From: Streptomyces sp. CB01635
Lineage (GTDB): Bacteria > Actinomycetota > Actinomycetes > Streptomycetales > Streptomycetaceae
Direction: 5' to 3'
Assembly (NCBI RefSeq): GCF_002803065.1
Contig: NZ_NNBL01000003.1
Span: 1,385,461 to 1,449,460 of the forward strand
DNA: 64,000 bases
Both the position numbers and the translations under genes were made by a program. Below the pieces are notes generated by a model. It was not told the origin of the DNA, did not search any database, and saw only the letters and a program-made list of their open reading frames with translations. This document shows positions 27,193 to 36,364 of the stretch, one piece after another; positions within the stretch are counted from its first letter, which is position 1, and every line of letters begins with the position of its first letter.

Positions 27193-28100
27193 TCCCGGTC
27201 CTCGAAATCGGCGGCACCCATGTCACGGCGGCCGTCGTCGACCTGCCCGACGGCCGGGTCGGGCGGCGCACGCACCGGCCGCTCGACCCGCACGCCGGCG
27301 CCGAGGACATCCTCGGCGCCATACGGCGCTGCGCCGACCACCTCGACGTGCCCACGGGCACGCGATGGGGCATGGCGGTGCCGGGTCCCTTCGACTACGC
27401 GCAAGGCATCGCGCTCTTCGCCGGCGTCGGCAAGTTCGAGGCCCTGTACGGAGTTGACGTCCGCACGGCACTACTGCGCGAGCTGCGACAACGGCCGGAT
27501 GACGTCGTCTTCCTCAACGACGCCCACGCCTTCATGATGGGCGAGTGGTCCGCAGGTGCCGCGCGCGGACACTCCCGTGCCGTCGGTATCACCCTCGGCA
27601 CCGGTGTCGGCTCGGCCTTCCTCGTCGACGGCGGGATCGTCGCGCGCGGGCCGGGGGTGCCGCCCGAGGGGCGCATGGACCTGACGGAGGCTGACGGCGC
27701 ACCACTGGAGGAGTCCGTGTCCCGCCGGGCCATCCTCGCCCGGTTCGGCGACCCGTCCGCCGACGTGCGCGACATCGCCGACCTGGCCAGGGCGGGGCAG
27801 CGGCGGGCCCGACGCGTCCTGGACGACGCCTTCATGACACTCGGCGCCGTCCTCGGACCACGGCTCACCGCCTTCGGGGCGACCACTCTGATCGTCGGCG
27901 GTTCGATGGCCGGCTCCTGGGACCTGGTCGCCCCCGCGCTGCACGCGGGACTCGCGGACGGAGGCTGGACGCCGGACGCCACAGACCCGGATGACGGTCC
28001 GGAACGCCCCAGGCGGCATACTCGTTCGGTGCAACCCGCCGGCCTCGCCGGGGACGCCGCGCTGATCGGCGCGGCCCGCGCCGTTGCCGTACGCGACTGA
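27189..28100 (+). CDS. ROK family sugar kinase (probable mannokinase)
   Basis: A 303-residue ROK protein. The N-terminal phosphate-binding motif is LEIGGTHVTAAVVDLPDGRV, followed by GMAVPGPFDYAQGIA, FLNDAHAFMMGEWSAGAARG (catalytic Asp in NDA) and GITLGTGVGSAFLVDGGIVA. The usual ROK zinc motif CxCGxxGCxE is absent; the segment there reads PEGRMDLTEADGAPLEESVS. The start is TTG at 27189, overlapping the stop of the isomerase gene, and no better start fits. Placed after the alpha-mannosidase and isomerase, it most likely phosphorylates free mannose at C6. Sugar specificity was not tested. Confidence 0.85.
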   Translation: MIPVLEIGGTHVTAAVVDLPDGRVGRRTHRPLDPHAGAEDILGAIRRCADHLDVPTGTRWGMAVPGPFDYAQGIALFAGVGKFEALYGVDVRTALLRELRQRPDDVVFLNDAHAFMMGEWSAGAARGHSRAVGITLGTGVGSAFLVDGGIVARGPGVPPEGRMDLTEADGAPLEESVSRRAILARFGDPSADVRDIADLARAGQRRARRVLDDAFMTLGAVLGPRLTAFGATTLIVGGSMAGSWDLVAPALHAGLADGGWTPDATDPDDGPERPRRHTRSVQPAGLAGDAALIGAARAVAVRD

Positions 28101-28120
28101 CGACGGGGGAGACCGCGACC

Positions 28121-29146
28121 ATGCCCGACACCCGCGGGGCGAAGGACCCGCAACCGACACTGCGCGACGTCGCGCAGCGGGCGCACGTGAGCGCCATGAC
28201 GGTCTCGCGTGTCCTGCGCGACGACCCCAAGGTGCTGCCCGACACCGCTGAACGGGTGCGAGCCGCCGTCGCCGAACTCGGCTACCACCGCAACGAGATG
28301 GCCCGCAGCCTGCGCCTGGGCAGCGGCACGGGGCTCGTCGGGCTCGTGGTCACCAACCTCGCCAACCCCTTCTACTCCCGGCTCGCTCTCGGCGTCGACG
28401 CCGTCGTCGCCGAGCACGGCCTGAAGACCGTCATCGGCAACACAGGACACGACCTCGACAGCGAGCGCGGCCTCGTGGCGGACCTGGTCGCCCGGCGGGT
28501 CGACGGCATCATCGTCGTCCCCGCCGATGACGACCAGCGCCACCTGGCCGCCGCGGCGGACAACGGCGTACCAGTCGTGGTGGCCAGCCGACCGCCGAAT
28601 GGTTTCACCGCCGACTGCGTCCTGGTCGACGACTACGGCGGCTCGCGCACAGCGACCCGACAGCTGCTCGACGCGGGACACCACAGGATCGGTTTTCTCG
28701 GTCCCCCGCCGGCTGTCTATACGGGCGCCGAGCGATTGCGCGGCTTCACCGACGCACTCGTCGACGCGGGCATCAAACGCGAACCGGGCTACGTACGGCT
28801 CGGGCAGCAGCAGACCGCTGAGGCTTCGCGTGCCGCGGCCGAACTGCTGGCACTGCCTGAGCCGCCGACGGCACTGTTCTGCTCCAACAACCGCAACACC
28901 ATCGGAGCCTTCCGCGCGATCCGCGCCGCCGGTACCACCACCGCACTCGCGGGCTTCGACGACTTCGAACTGGCCGACGCGCTCGGACTGCCGCTGATCA
29001 TCGTGGCTTACGACAGCGACGAACTCGGCAGGGAGGCAGGCCGGTTGCTCGTGGCCCGGCTCGGTGAGGCGCGTTCCCGTGACACCGCCCGTCGTGTCGT
29101 CGTGCCCACCACTCTCGTCCACCACGGCACACCGGGGAAGTCGTGA
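28121..29146 (+). CDS. LacI family transcriptional regulator of the mannoside operon
   Basis: A 341-residue LacI/GalR repressor. The DNA-binding domain is at residues 9-60 (LRDVAQRAHVSAMTVSRVLR), with the hinge helix NEMARSLRLGSG. The periplasmic-binding-protein-like sugar domain includes NLANPFYSRLALGVDAVVAE and AGFDDFELADALGLPLIIVA. It is the last gene of the operon, 20 bases after the kinase. The palindrome at 19036-19051 is the most likely operator, and a mannose compound the likely inducer. Confidence 0.92.
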   Translation: MPDTRGAKDPQPTLRDVAQRAHVSAMTVSRVLRDDPKVLPDTAERVRAAVAELGYHRNEMARSLRLGSGTGLVGLVVTNLANPFYSRLALGVDAVVAEHGLKTVIGNTGHDLDSERGLVADLVARRVDGIIVVPADDDQRHLAAAADNGVPVVVASRPPNGFTADCVLVDDYGGSRTATRQLLDAGHHRIGFLGPPPAVYTGAERLRGFTDALVDAGIKREPGYVRLGQQQTAEASRAAAELLALPEPPTALFCSNNRNTIGAFRAIRAAGTTTALAGFDDFELADALGLPLIIVAYDSDELGREAGRLLVARLGEARSRDTARRVVVPTTLVHHGTPGKS

Positions 29147-29423
29147 CCATGCGTGACGCGGAAGAACGACGGGCCAGCCGGAGAGGGCGGCCGTGTGGTG
29201 GACAGGACTGTCGATGTGAGTGGTCACCGGAACGCTGATCGAGGCCGCGACGCTGGCCAAGGAACGACACCGGCGGCACGGCAGCTGGGGCAGGCCACGC
29301 AAACCGCGGAGAACGTAGCCGCCACCAGCCAAGAGCGATCTACGACTGGAGTACCAGACGACCCACCGGGCCCGTCGACTCGCCGCCGCGTCCGCAAACG
29401 GGGGTGGCCCAGGTCCTACGGCC

Positions 29424-29450
29424 GGGGACCTACCGGCGGGGCAGGTCCCC
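29424..29450. terminator. Stem-loop in the 315-base convergent gap
   Basis: GGGGACCT (29424-29431) pairs perfectly with AGGTCCCC (29443-29450) around an 11-base loop. It stands 12 bases from the stop of the permease gene on the minus strand and downstream of the LacI gene on the plus strand. The remainder of 29147-29461 shows no convincing gene. Confidence 0.5.
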
Positions 29451-29461
29451 GGGCCGACCTC

Positions 29462-30961
29462 TCACGGGCGACCGGACGGTACCGGGTCCGCGTCGAGCTC
29501 CTCGGCGGCCAGCTCGCCCGTGGCGACGCGGCTGTTGCGTCGCCCCCACAGTGCGTAGATCACCAGACCGACCGCCATCCAGATGAGGAAGCGGACCCAG
29601 GTGATCAGAGGCAGGCTGCCCACCAGGAGCAGGCACAGGAGCAGCGCCACGACGGGCACGAACGGCACCCACGGCGTACGGAAGCCGCGAGGCAGGTCGG
29701 GGCGGGTGCGGCGCAGGTACATCACTCCGACGCAGACGACGACAAATGATGCCAGCATGCCGATGTTGCCGAGCTCGGCGAGGTCCTGGATCGGCAGGAC
29801 CGCCGTCATGAACGCCACCGCCAGGCCCAGGGTCCAGGTGATCCGACGTGGGCTGCGCGTGATCGGGTGGACGTGGGAGAACCACTCGGGCAACAGGCGG
29901 TCGCGGCTCATGGCGAGGAAGACGCGACTCTGCCCGAGCAGCATGATCATGACGACGGTGGTGAGCCCGCAGATCGCGCCGAGGCCGACGATCCGGACGG
30001 CCCAGTCCGAGCCGACCGCGGCCAGCGCGCCGGTCACGGGCGCAGCTGTGTCCAGCTGTGTGTACGGACGCATTCCGGTGATGACGAGTGACACGCCGAC
30101 GTAGAGAACGGCGCAGACGACGACGGTCGCCATCAGGGCGATGGGCAGGGTGCGTTGGGGGCGTTTGGCCTCCTCGGCGTTGCTGGCCATGATGTCGAAG
30201 CCGGAGAACGCGCCGAAGACGATGGCGCCGCCGGTGAGGATGCCCGCGAGGCCGAAGGTGGCGTTCGTGCTGATGCCCGCCCAGCCGAGAAGCGGCTGCT
30301 GCCACACGTCGCCGTCGCCGCCCGGCGGACGCGAGTCCGGGATGAACGGGGTCCAGTTGGCAGGGTCGATGTGGAAGACGCCGACGCAGAGGAAGAGGAC
30401 GATGGCCGCGAGCTTGACCAGCGTCATGATCGTGTTGATGCGTGCCGTCGTACGGACGCCCGCGGCCAGGACGGCCGTCAGGACGAGGATGACCAGCACA
30501 GCGGGCACGTTCACCACGGCGTCAGGGCCCGCGACGGCGGAGGGCAGGTGCAGTCCGAACGTGGCGAGGAAGTCGACCACGTACTGCGACCAGCCGCTGG
30601 CCACGGCCCCCGCGCCCATCGTCATGTCGAGGATCAGGTCCCAGCCGATGAGCCACGCCGCCAGTTCACCGAGCGAGACGTACGCGAAGGTGTACGCGCT
30701 GCCCGCGACCGGCACCGTCGACGCGAACTCCATGTAGCACAGGGCCACCAGGCCGGAGGCGAGGGCACCCAGCGCGAAAGAGATCGCGATGGCGGGTCCC
30801 GCGTAATTCGCGGCGGCCGTGCCGGTGAGAACGAAGATGCCGCCACCGATGGTGACGCCGATGCCCATCATCGTGAGCTGGAGCGGCCCCAGCGAGCGGG
30901 CGAGCCGGGTCGTGGGGCGTTCGGCGTCCCGCAGGGTCGCCTCGATGGATTTGGTGCGCAC
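29462..30961 (-). CDS. APC family amino acid permease
   Basis: A 499-residue transporter with 12 or more predicted helices. The consensus start motif MMGIGVTIGGGIFVLTGTAA at about residues 31-50 is the amino-acid-binding GxG region of the APC/cationic amino acid transporter group, and the FSGFDIMASNAEEAKRPQRT segment is typical. It is probably proton-coupled uptake of an amino acid. The gene follows the aminotransferase-like gene on the same strand with a gap of about 50 bases, so both likely share the promoter at 32.2 kb controlled by the GntR regulator. Confidence 0.9.
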   Translation of the reverse strand: MRTKSIEATLRDAERPTTRLARSLGPLQLTMMGIGVTIGGGIFVLTGTAAANYAGPAIAISFALGALASGLVALCYMEFASTVPVAGSAYTFAYVSLGELAAWLIGWDLILDMTMGAGAVASGWSQYVVDFLATFGLHLPSAVAGPDAVVNVPAVLVILVLTAVLAAGVRTTARINTIMTLVKLAAIVLFLCVGVFHIDPANWTPFIPDSRPPGGDGDVWQQPLLGWAGISTNATFGLAGILTGGAIVFGAFSGFDIMASNAEEAKRPQRTLPIALMATVVVCAVLYVGVSLVITGMRPYTQLDTAAPVTGALAAVGSDWAVRIVGLGAICGLTTVVMIMLLGQSRVFLAMSRDRLLPEWFSHVHPITRSPRRITWTLGLAVAFMTAVLPIQDLAELGNIGMLASFVVVCVGVMYLRRTRPDLPRGFRTPWVPFVPVVALLLCLLLVGSLPLITWVRFLIWMAVGLVIYALWGRRNSRVATGELAAEELDADPVPSGRP

Positions 30962-31013
30962 GCTGACTGCCCTTTCTGGGAGCGGTGGATGGCAGGCCGT
31001 CGAGCCGTGCCCG

Positions 31014-32198
31014 CTACGCGGCCGCCTCGGTCAGGGCTGCGGGAAGGTGGTCGGCCAAGTGCGCGTAGTCGGCTCGATCGTTGTAGAGATGCGCGGACAG
31101 CCTCAGGTAGCCGCGCCCGTGCCAAGTGGTCACGGCGGTCTCGCAGCCGATGGTGACGGAGAGGTGGCGTTGCAGGGCGTGCGCGGCCGCCTGGTCGGTG
31201 GCCGTGCCGTCGGGCAGCGGCACCAGGCGCATCGCCGGGGCCTCGCTGCCGCCGACCGCGGCGGTGTCCGTGCTGAGTGCGTCGGCGAGCATCCGCTGTG
31301 CCTCGCCCGCCAGTTCGGTGATGCGCCCCCGCGCGGCCTCCCAGCCGAACTGCTTCTCCACGAACTCCAGGGAACGCGGCGCCGCGAGCCAGGGAGTGAG
31401 GTCCACTGTGCCCTGCTGGTCGAAGCGCAGCGGGAACGGGTTGGGCGAGCCCCACGAGTCGGTCAGCGGGTACAGCTCCTGCGCCAGATCTCCGCGCGCC
31501 ACCAGGGCGGCCGTACCCCGTGGTGTGCAGGGCCACTTGTGCAGGTTGCCGACCCAGAAGTCGGCGTCGCCCGTCTGCGCGAGCGGGTCGGCGAGCATGC
31601 CCGGTGCGTGGGCGCCGTCGACGAGGACGAGCGCGCCGGCCGCGTGGGCGTGGCGGGTGATGTCGGCGACGGGGAGGAGACGGGCCGTCGCCGAGGTGAT
31701 CTGGTCGACGACGACGAGCGAGGTCGGGGCCTGCGCGTCGGCGAGGGCGTCGGCGAACCGGGCGGTGATCTGCTCGGGCGTCGCGTCGAGCGGCACATGC
31801 AGGGTCCGCACGCGCGCCCCCGCACGTGCGGCGGCGCGGGCCACGCCCATGGCAACGGCGCCGTACGCGTGGTCGGTGATCACCACCTCGCTGCCGCGCG
31901 GGAGCTCGAGCGAGGCGAGGACGGTGCTGACGCCGGCGCTCGCGTTCGGGACGAGGGCGAGGGTCTGCGCAGGGGTGTGCAGATAGCCGGCGATGTCGGT
32001 GCGGGCCTGCGCCACCCGCTCGGGGAGGCCGCGGAACCAGCGGTCCGGGTTCGCCTCCATCTCGGCGCGCAGGGCGTGCAGTTCCTCGATGACGGTGCGC
32101 GGCACCGCACCGAACGAACCGTGGTTGAGGTGGCGTATGTCCGGGTCGAGTGCCCAGGGGTCCAGGTGGTGCGAAGGCATATCAGCTTTCCGAGTCAT
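31014..32198 (-). CDS. PLP-dependent class V aminotransferase (isopenicillin-N epimerase-like)
   Basis: A 394-residue fold-type I PLP enzyme. NHGSFGAVPRTVIEELHALR near the N-terminus is typical of the isopenicillin-N epimerase/cysteine desulfurase group. LVLVDGAHAPGM holds the PLP-ring Asp, and NLHKWPCTPRGTAALV contains the Lys that binds PLP. RGYLRLSAHLYN near the C-terminus holds the carboxylate-binding Arg. Start ATG 32198 or 32180; the longer frame runs into the operator region. Co-transcription with an amino acid permease suggests epimerase, lyase or desulfhydrase action on an imported amino acid. Confidence 0.87.
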   Translation of the reverse strand: MTRKADMPSHHLDPWALDPDIRHLNHGSFGAVPRTVIEELHALRAEMEANPDRWFRGLPERVAQARTDIAGYLHTPAQTLALVPNASAGVSTVLASLELPRGSEVVITDHAYGAVAMGVARAAARAGARVRTLHVPLDATPEQITARFADALADAQAPTSLVVVDQITSATARLLPVADITRHAHAAGALVLVDGAHAPGMLADPLAQTGDADFWVGNLHKWPCTPRGTAALVARGDLAQELYPLTDSWGSPNPFPLRFDQQGTVDLTPWLAAPRSLEFVEKQFGWEAARGRITELAGEAQRMLADALSTDTAAVGGSEAPAMRLVPLPDGTATDQAAAHALQRHLSVTIGCETAVTTWHGRGYLRLSAHLYNDRADYAHLADHLPAALTEAAA

Positions 32199-32207
32199 CC
32201 GATGACT
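32193..32207. promoter_or_regulatory. GntR operator, copy 1
   Basis: AGTCATCCGATGACT: perfect 6-base arms around a 3-base centre, next to or overlapping the start of the aminotransferase gene. The identical arms recur at 32290. Confidence 0.7.
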
Positions 32208-32289
32208 GTCGCTCTCCCGGAGGACCGTAGGCGGTAACCTACCCGCTGAACAGGGGGATGGAGAGATCTTCACGTCCAGCCACAAGCGC

Positions 32290-32304
32290 AGTCATTAGAT
32301 GACT
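32290..32304. promoter_or_regulatory. GntR operator, copy 2
   Basis: AGTCATTAGATGACT: same arms as copy 1, 97 bases away, in front of the FadR-type regulator. Both copies in one divergent region indicate autoregulation and control of the transporter genes. Confidence 0.7.
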
Positions 32305-32380
32305 CGAGGGATAGCCGTACGTGGCATCGTTGCGGACACGGCGGCGGGGGCGTCCCGCGGCAACCGGAGGGGGTACGAGG

Positions 32381-33070
32381 ATGGCGGCCACCGAGACCGC
32401 GGCTGCGGGCTTGCGTGCGATGATCGCGAGCGGCGAGCTGGGGCCGGGCAGCAGGCTCCCGCCCGAACCCGACCTGTGTGCCCGCCTCGGCGTCTCTCGC
32501 GGTTCACTGCGCGAGGCGGTCCGGTCGCTTGCGGCCCTCGGCATGCTGGAGTCCCGGCACGGCGCGGGCACGTTCGTCTCGGCGCTGCGCCCGGCGCAGA
32601 TGCTGGCCGGTTTCAGTGCGACGGTCGACGTCCTTCCGCTGGACGGTCTCCTCGAACTCTTCGACGTGCGCCGCGCCATCGAGTCACACGCCGCCGCACT
32701 CGCCGCGGCGCGCGCGGACGAGACGGTCGTGACGCACCTGCGCGAACTTCAGGAGCGCCTGTCCCGCACGCAGGACCAGGAGCAACTCCAGCTGCTGGAC
32801 CACGAGTTCCACGCCACGGTCTGCGCGGCGGCGGGCAACGAGACGCTCGCCGCGCTCGCCGGCCTGCTGCGTGCCCGCGGTGCCCACTACAGCGTCTACG
32901 GCACCCGGGAAGCGGCGACCGTGCGACTGGCCAGCGACCTCGGCCACGAGGCGCTCATCACCGCTCTTGCGGCCGGCGACCCCACGGCCGCGGCTGCCGC
33001 GGCCTCCGCCCATCTCTCACAGACCGAGGCGTGGCTGCGACACCTGCGACCGTCACCGGAGCCGCGGTGA
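32381..33070 (+). CDS. FadR-subfamily GntR transcriptional regulator
   Basis: About 229 residues. The winged helix domain is LPPEPDLCARLGVSRGSLRE, then LGMLESRHGAGTFV. An all-helical FCD ligand domain follows (FDVRRAIESHAAALAAARAD, HEFHATVCAAAGNETLAAL), with Asp and His residues that usually bind a metal and a carboxylate ligand. ATG 32381 is preferred (GGAGGGGG upstream); a GTG at 32321 is in frame. It is divergent from the aminotransferase/permease operon. The operators at 32193 and 32290 are its probable targets, and an amino or carboxylic acid the likely effector. Confidence 0.9.
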   Translation: MAATETAAAGLRAMIASGELGPGSRLPPEPDLCARLGVSRGSLREAVRSLAALGMLESRHGAGTFVSALRPAQMLAGFSATVDVLPLDGLLELFDVRRAIESHAAALAAARADETVVTHLRELQERLSRTQDQEQLQLLDHEFHATVCAAAGNETLAALAGLLRARGAHYSVYGTREAATVRLASDLGHEALITALAAGDPTAAAAAASAHLSQTEAWLRHLRPSPEPR

Positions 33071-33072
33071 CG
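33051..33072 (+). terminator. Stem-loop overlapping the GntR gene stop
   Basis: CGTCACCG (33051-33058) pairs with CGGTGACG (33065-33072) across six bases. The stop codon is within the 3' arm. A compact GC-rich hairpin without T-run, as often found at Streptomyces gene ends. Confidence 0.45.
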
Positions 33073-33756
33073 CGTCGCCGGCAACCGAACGAAGCGTCGT
33101 ACGCATCAACTCTCGGATGCCTTGCGCGGGTCGGTTCGTGGGGCAGAGGCCGTCCACCCGGCTCAGCTTTCAAGACGGGCGGGCACTCGGGTCGGGCTGC
33201 GGTCGATGAGGAGTAGTGCTCGGCCCGGGACCAGGCCGACATCGGCGTACGGGGCAGCTGAGACGGAACCGCTCGTGCGGACCCGCGTACCCGCCGTCCG
33301 GGAGGCGGCCGAATGCGAGACCGCTCAGCGGGCCGGGCGACAGAGTCCGCGTGTGCGTTGACCTTCCGGGCGGTGGCCAAGCGCCACCGCAGACGGTGCG
33401 GGCGACCTGTTCCCGTAGGGCATCGACGTCATCGACGAGGAAGGTCGGCGGCAGTCCCGCACGGTCGACGCCGGCCGGGTCGCGCTGTCTGATCCAGGCG
33501 ACGCGGGCGCCCCCGTCGTCATCCAGGCGCCGTCGCGCTGCCGGCCCAGGGCTGCCCGGTCGAACGCCCGCCTCTCCGATTGCCCCGGCCCCCGGGATGG
33601 CCCACGCCCCGCCATCATGTGTGCACCTCTGCCACTGCCGCCGGACAACTTCGCGGCACCGAAGCGGGTCGGGTCACCTACTGGTGCCGCCCTCTGTAAC
33701 GCCCGCGCGAGCACTATGATCCTCGGCGGATCAGCCCTCATCTGCAGGAGGCCTGC
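33073..33756. other. Gap without convincing gene
   Basis: About 680 bases. Open frames are short and Arg/Pro-rich. A stretch reading GRVALSDPGDAGAPVVIQAP on the plus strand near 33475-33535 looks faintly protein-like but has no continuation. It may be the trace of a deleted gene. GGAGG before 33757 belongs to the next gene. Confidence 0.45.
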
Positions 33757-34542
33757 ATGTCCCACCCCTCCGTCCTCGCCGCGCTGACGTCCGCGTTGCG
33801 CAGTGGCTCCATCGAAGTCGTCGACCTCACGGCGCCGTTGTCGTCGTCCACACCGGTGCTCCAACTGCCCGCCCAGTTCGGCCAGACCGCGGTCTTCGAG
33901 CTCGAGGAGATCAGCCGCTACGACGACCGGGGACCCGCCTGGTACTGGAACAACTTCCGCAGCGGCGAGCACACCGGCACGCACTTCGACGCACCCAACC
34001 ACTGGATCACCGGCAAGGGCCTCGCCGACGTGGCATCCGTGCCGGCACAGCAGCTGATTGCCCCGGCAGCCATGTTGGACTTCTCCGTCGAGGCGGCCGC
34101 GAACCCGGACTTCCTGGTCGAGGTCGAGCACGTCAAGGCGTGGGAAGCACAGCACGGGCCGCTGCCCGACGGGGGCTGGCTGCTACTGCGCACAGGATGG
34201 GACGATCGCTCGCACGCTCAGCAGGAGTTCCTCAACGCTGATGAGAACGGCCCGCACACCCCGGGGCTTTCGGCGGAGTGCGCCCGCTGGGTCGCCGAAG
34301 AGGCGCCCGTGATCGGTCTCGGGGTCGAGACGGTGGGCACCGACGCCGGCCAGGCACCGGGCTTCGATCCGGCCTTCCCGTGCCATTCCTTCCTGATGGG
34401 CAGCGGCAAGTACGGCCTGACCCAGCTGCAGAACCTCGCCGCGCTGCCGCCGACCGGCGCCGTCGTCCTGGCCGGACCGCTGCCCATCGTCACCGGATCC
34501 GGTGCGCCCGCCCGCGTGCTCGCACTGGTGGAGCGCGCGTGA
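33757..34542 (+). CDS. Cyclase family protein (kynurenine formamidase-like metal hydrolase)
   Basis: A 261-residue protein of the PF04199 family. The metal site is the motif HTGTHFDAPNHW at about residues 72-83 (HxGTHxDxPxH), after an N-terminal segment DLTAPLSSSTPVLQLP. GWLLLRTGWDD and GLGVETVGTDAGQA are also typical. Members hydrolyse N-formyl amides, lactones or similar. The start is supported by GCAGGAGG. Its GTGA stop/start overlap with the TPP enzyme shows that the two act in one pathway. Confidence 0.9.
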   Translation: MSHPSVLAALTSALRSGSIEVVDLTAPLSSSTPVLQLPAQFGQTAVFELEEISRYDDRGPAWYWNNFRSGEHTGTHFDAPNHWITGKGLADVASVPAQQLIAPAAMLDFSVEAAANPDFLVEVEHVKAWEAQHGPLPDGGWLLLRTGWDDRSHAQQEFLNADENGPHTPGLSAECARWVAEEAPVIGLGVETVGTDAGQAPGFDPAFPCHSFLMGSGKYGLTQLQNLAALPPTGAVVLAGPLPIVTGSGAPARVLALVERA

Positions 34543-36173
34543 AGGTCGCAGAAGCGGTCGGCCGGGCCCTGGCGGCGGCCGGCGTCGACCACGTCTTCGG
34601 TGTGGTCGGTTCGGGGAACTTCCATCTGACCAACGCCTTGGTCGCGGCCGGCTCCCGGTACGTCGCGGCCCGCCATGAGGGCGGGGCGGCCACCATGGCC
34701 GATGCCTACGCCCGCATGAGCGGCAAGGTGGCGGCGCTGTCGGTGCACCAGGGGTGCGGGCTGACCAATGCGCTGACCGGCATCGCCGAGGCGGCCAAGA
34801 GTCGTACCCCGCTGCTCGTCCTGGCGGCGGAGACCGCCGAGACCACTTCGAACTTCTACGTCGACCAGGACGCGCTGGCGCGGTCGGTGGGCGCCGTCAG
34901 CGCGCGTGTGACCTCGGCGGAGGACGCGGTCGAGCAGGCATGCGCCGCCGTGCGGCGAGCCCTGCACGAGCGCCGTACCGTAGTGCTCAATCTCCCGCTG
35001 GAGATCCAGGCCCTGGACGTTTCCGAGGGCGCATCGGTCACGCCGCCTCCTGAACGAACGTCGGTCGAGCCCGAGTCGGGCGCTGTCGTCCAGCTGGTGC
35101 AGACCCTCGAACGCGCGCAGCGCCCGGTCTTCGTCGCCGGCCGGGGAGCGCGGACACCCGACGCCCGCGACGCCCTGGCCGCGCTCGCCGAGCGGCACGG
35201 TGCGCTCCTGGCCACCTCTGCCGTCGCCCGCGGGCTGTTCCACGACAACCCGTGGTCGCTCGACGTGTCCGGCGGATTCTCCTCGCCCCTGACCGCGGAA
35301 CTCGTAAAGGGCGCGGATCTGATCGTGGGCTGGGGCTGCGCACTGAACATGTGGACGATGCGGCAGGGCCGGCTGATCGGCCCGGAGGCCACCGTCGTTC
35401 AGGTCGACGACGACCCGTCCGCTCTCGGCAGGCACCGCACTGTCCACCTCGGCATCATCGGGGACGTGGAACGCACCGCACGGCGCGCCCTCGAAGCGAG
35501 CGGAGGGCGACGAACCGGCTACCGCACCCCCACCATCGGAGAGTCCATTGCCGCACGCGTGCGCTGGCGCGACGTGTCCTACGAGGACGAGAGCAGCCAT
35601 GAGCGCATCGACCCGCGCACGCTGAGCATTGCGCTGGACGACCTGCTGCCCGCCGAGCGCGTGATCGGCGTGGACTCCGGGAACTTCATGGGCTACCCCT
35701 CCATGTTCCTGTCCGTGCCCGACCACAACAGCCTGTGCTTCACCCAGGCCTTCCAGTCCATCGGGCTGGGCCTTTCGACGGCGATCGGTGCGGCGCTGGC
35801 CCGGCCCGACCGGCTGCCCGTCGCCGCCCTCGGCGACGGCGGCGCGCTGATGAGCGCCGTCGAACTGGACACCGTCCGCCGGCTGGGTCTGCCGATGGTG
35901 GTCGTCGTCTACAACGACGACGCATACGGGGCAGAGGTCCATCACTTCGCCCCCGGCCAATTCCCCCTGGACACGGTCGAGTTCCCGCCCACCGACATCG
36001 CCGCCATCGCCCGGGGATACGGCTTCGAAGCGGTCACCGTACGCACCCGCGCCGACCTCGAACCTGTCCGGGACTGGGTCGCCGGGCCCCGCTCCACACC
36101 CCTGCTCATCGATGCCAAGGTCACCTCGGAGCACGGGTCCTGGTGGCTGGAGGAGGCCTTCCGCGGCCACTGA
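34539..36173 (+). CDS. Thiamine-diphosphate-dependent enzyme (acetolactate synthase/benzoylformate decarboxylase superfamily)
   Basis: A 544-residue enzyme with three alpha/beta domains. The activating Glu lies in ARHEGGAATMADAYARMSG at about 45-63. The central domain has RPVFVAGRGARTP. The cofactor motif is GDGGALMSAVELDTVRRLGL, then VVYNDDAYGAE at about 425-460 (GDG to NDD, magnesium and TPP binding). It starts at GTG 34539 overlapping the cyclase gene. It could decarboxylate a 2-oxo acid or ligate it to another carbonyl. Fold and cofactor are firm, reaction unknown. Confidence 0.9.
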   Translation: MKVAEAVGRALAAAGVDHVFGVVGSGNFHLTNALVAAGSRYVAARHEGGAATMADAYARMSGKVAALSVHQGCGLTNALTGIAEAAKSRTPLLVLAAETAETTSNFYVDQDALARSVGAVSARVTSAEDAVEQACAAVRRALHERRTVVLNLPLEIQALDVSEGASVTPPPERTSVEPESGAVVQLVQTLERAQRPVFVAGRGARTPDARDALAALAERHGALLATSAVARGLFHDNPWSLDVSGGFSSPLTAELVKGADLIVGWGCALNMWTMRQGRLIGPEATVVQVDDDPSALGRHRTVHLGIIGDVERTARRALEASGGRRTGYRTPTIGESIAARVRWRDVSYEDESSHERIDPRTLSIALDDLLPAERVIGVDSGNFMGYPSMFLSVPDHNSLCFTQAFQSIGLGLSTAIGAALARPDRLPVAALGDGGALMSAVELDTVRRLGLPMVVVVYNDDAYGAEVHHFAPGQFPLDTVEFPPTDIAAIARGYGFEAVTVRTRADLEPVRDWVAGPRSTPLLIDAKVTSEHGSWWLEEAFRGH

Positions 36174-36175
36174 GA

Positions 36176-36192
36176 GACGGCGAGAAGCCGTC
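36176..36192 (+). terminator. Hairpin after the TPP enzyme gene
   Basis: GACGGC (36176-36181) and GCCGTC (36187-36192) flank the loop GAGAA three bases after the stop codon. A probable transcription end of the cyclase/TPP operon. Confidence 0.5.
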
Positions 36193-36364
36193 GAAGACCT
36201 CGGCCTGGAGGCGGGGATGCGGGCCAACGCCCGCCTGAAGTCGACCAGCGTGCGTGTTGATCGCCTCAGGCCCGCACCCGCCCACCTGGGTGATCGACCA
36301 GGACAGCACTCAGTAACTCGGACGAGGCAGGTGTCCTCATGCCGCCCGCCAGTTGTCGGCACCT

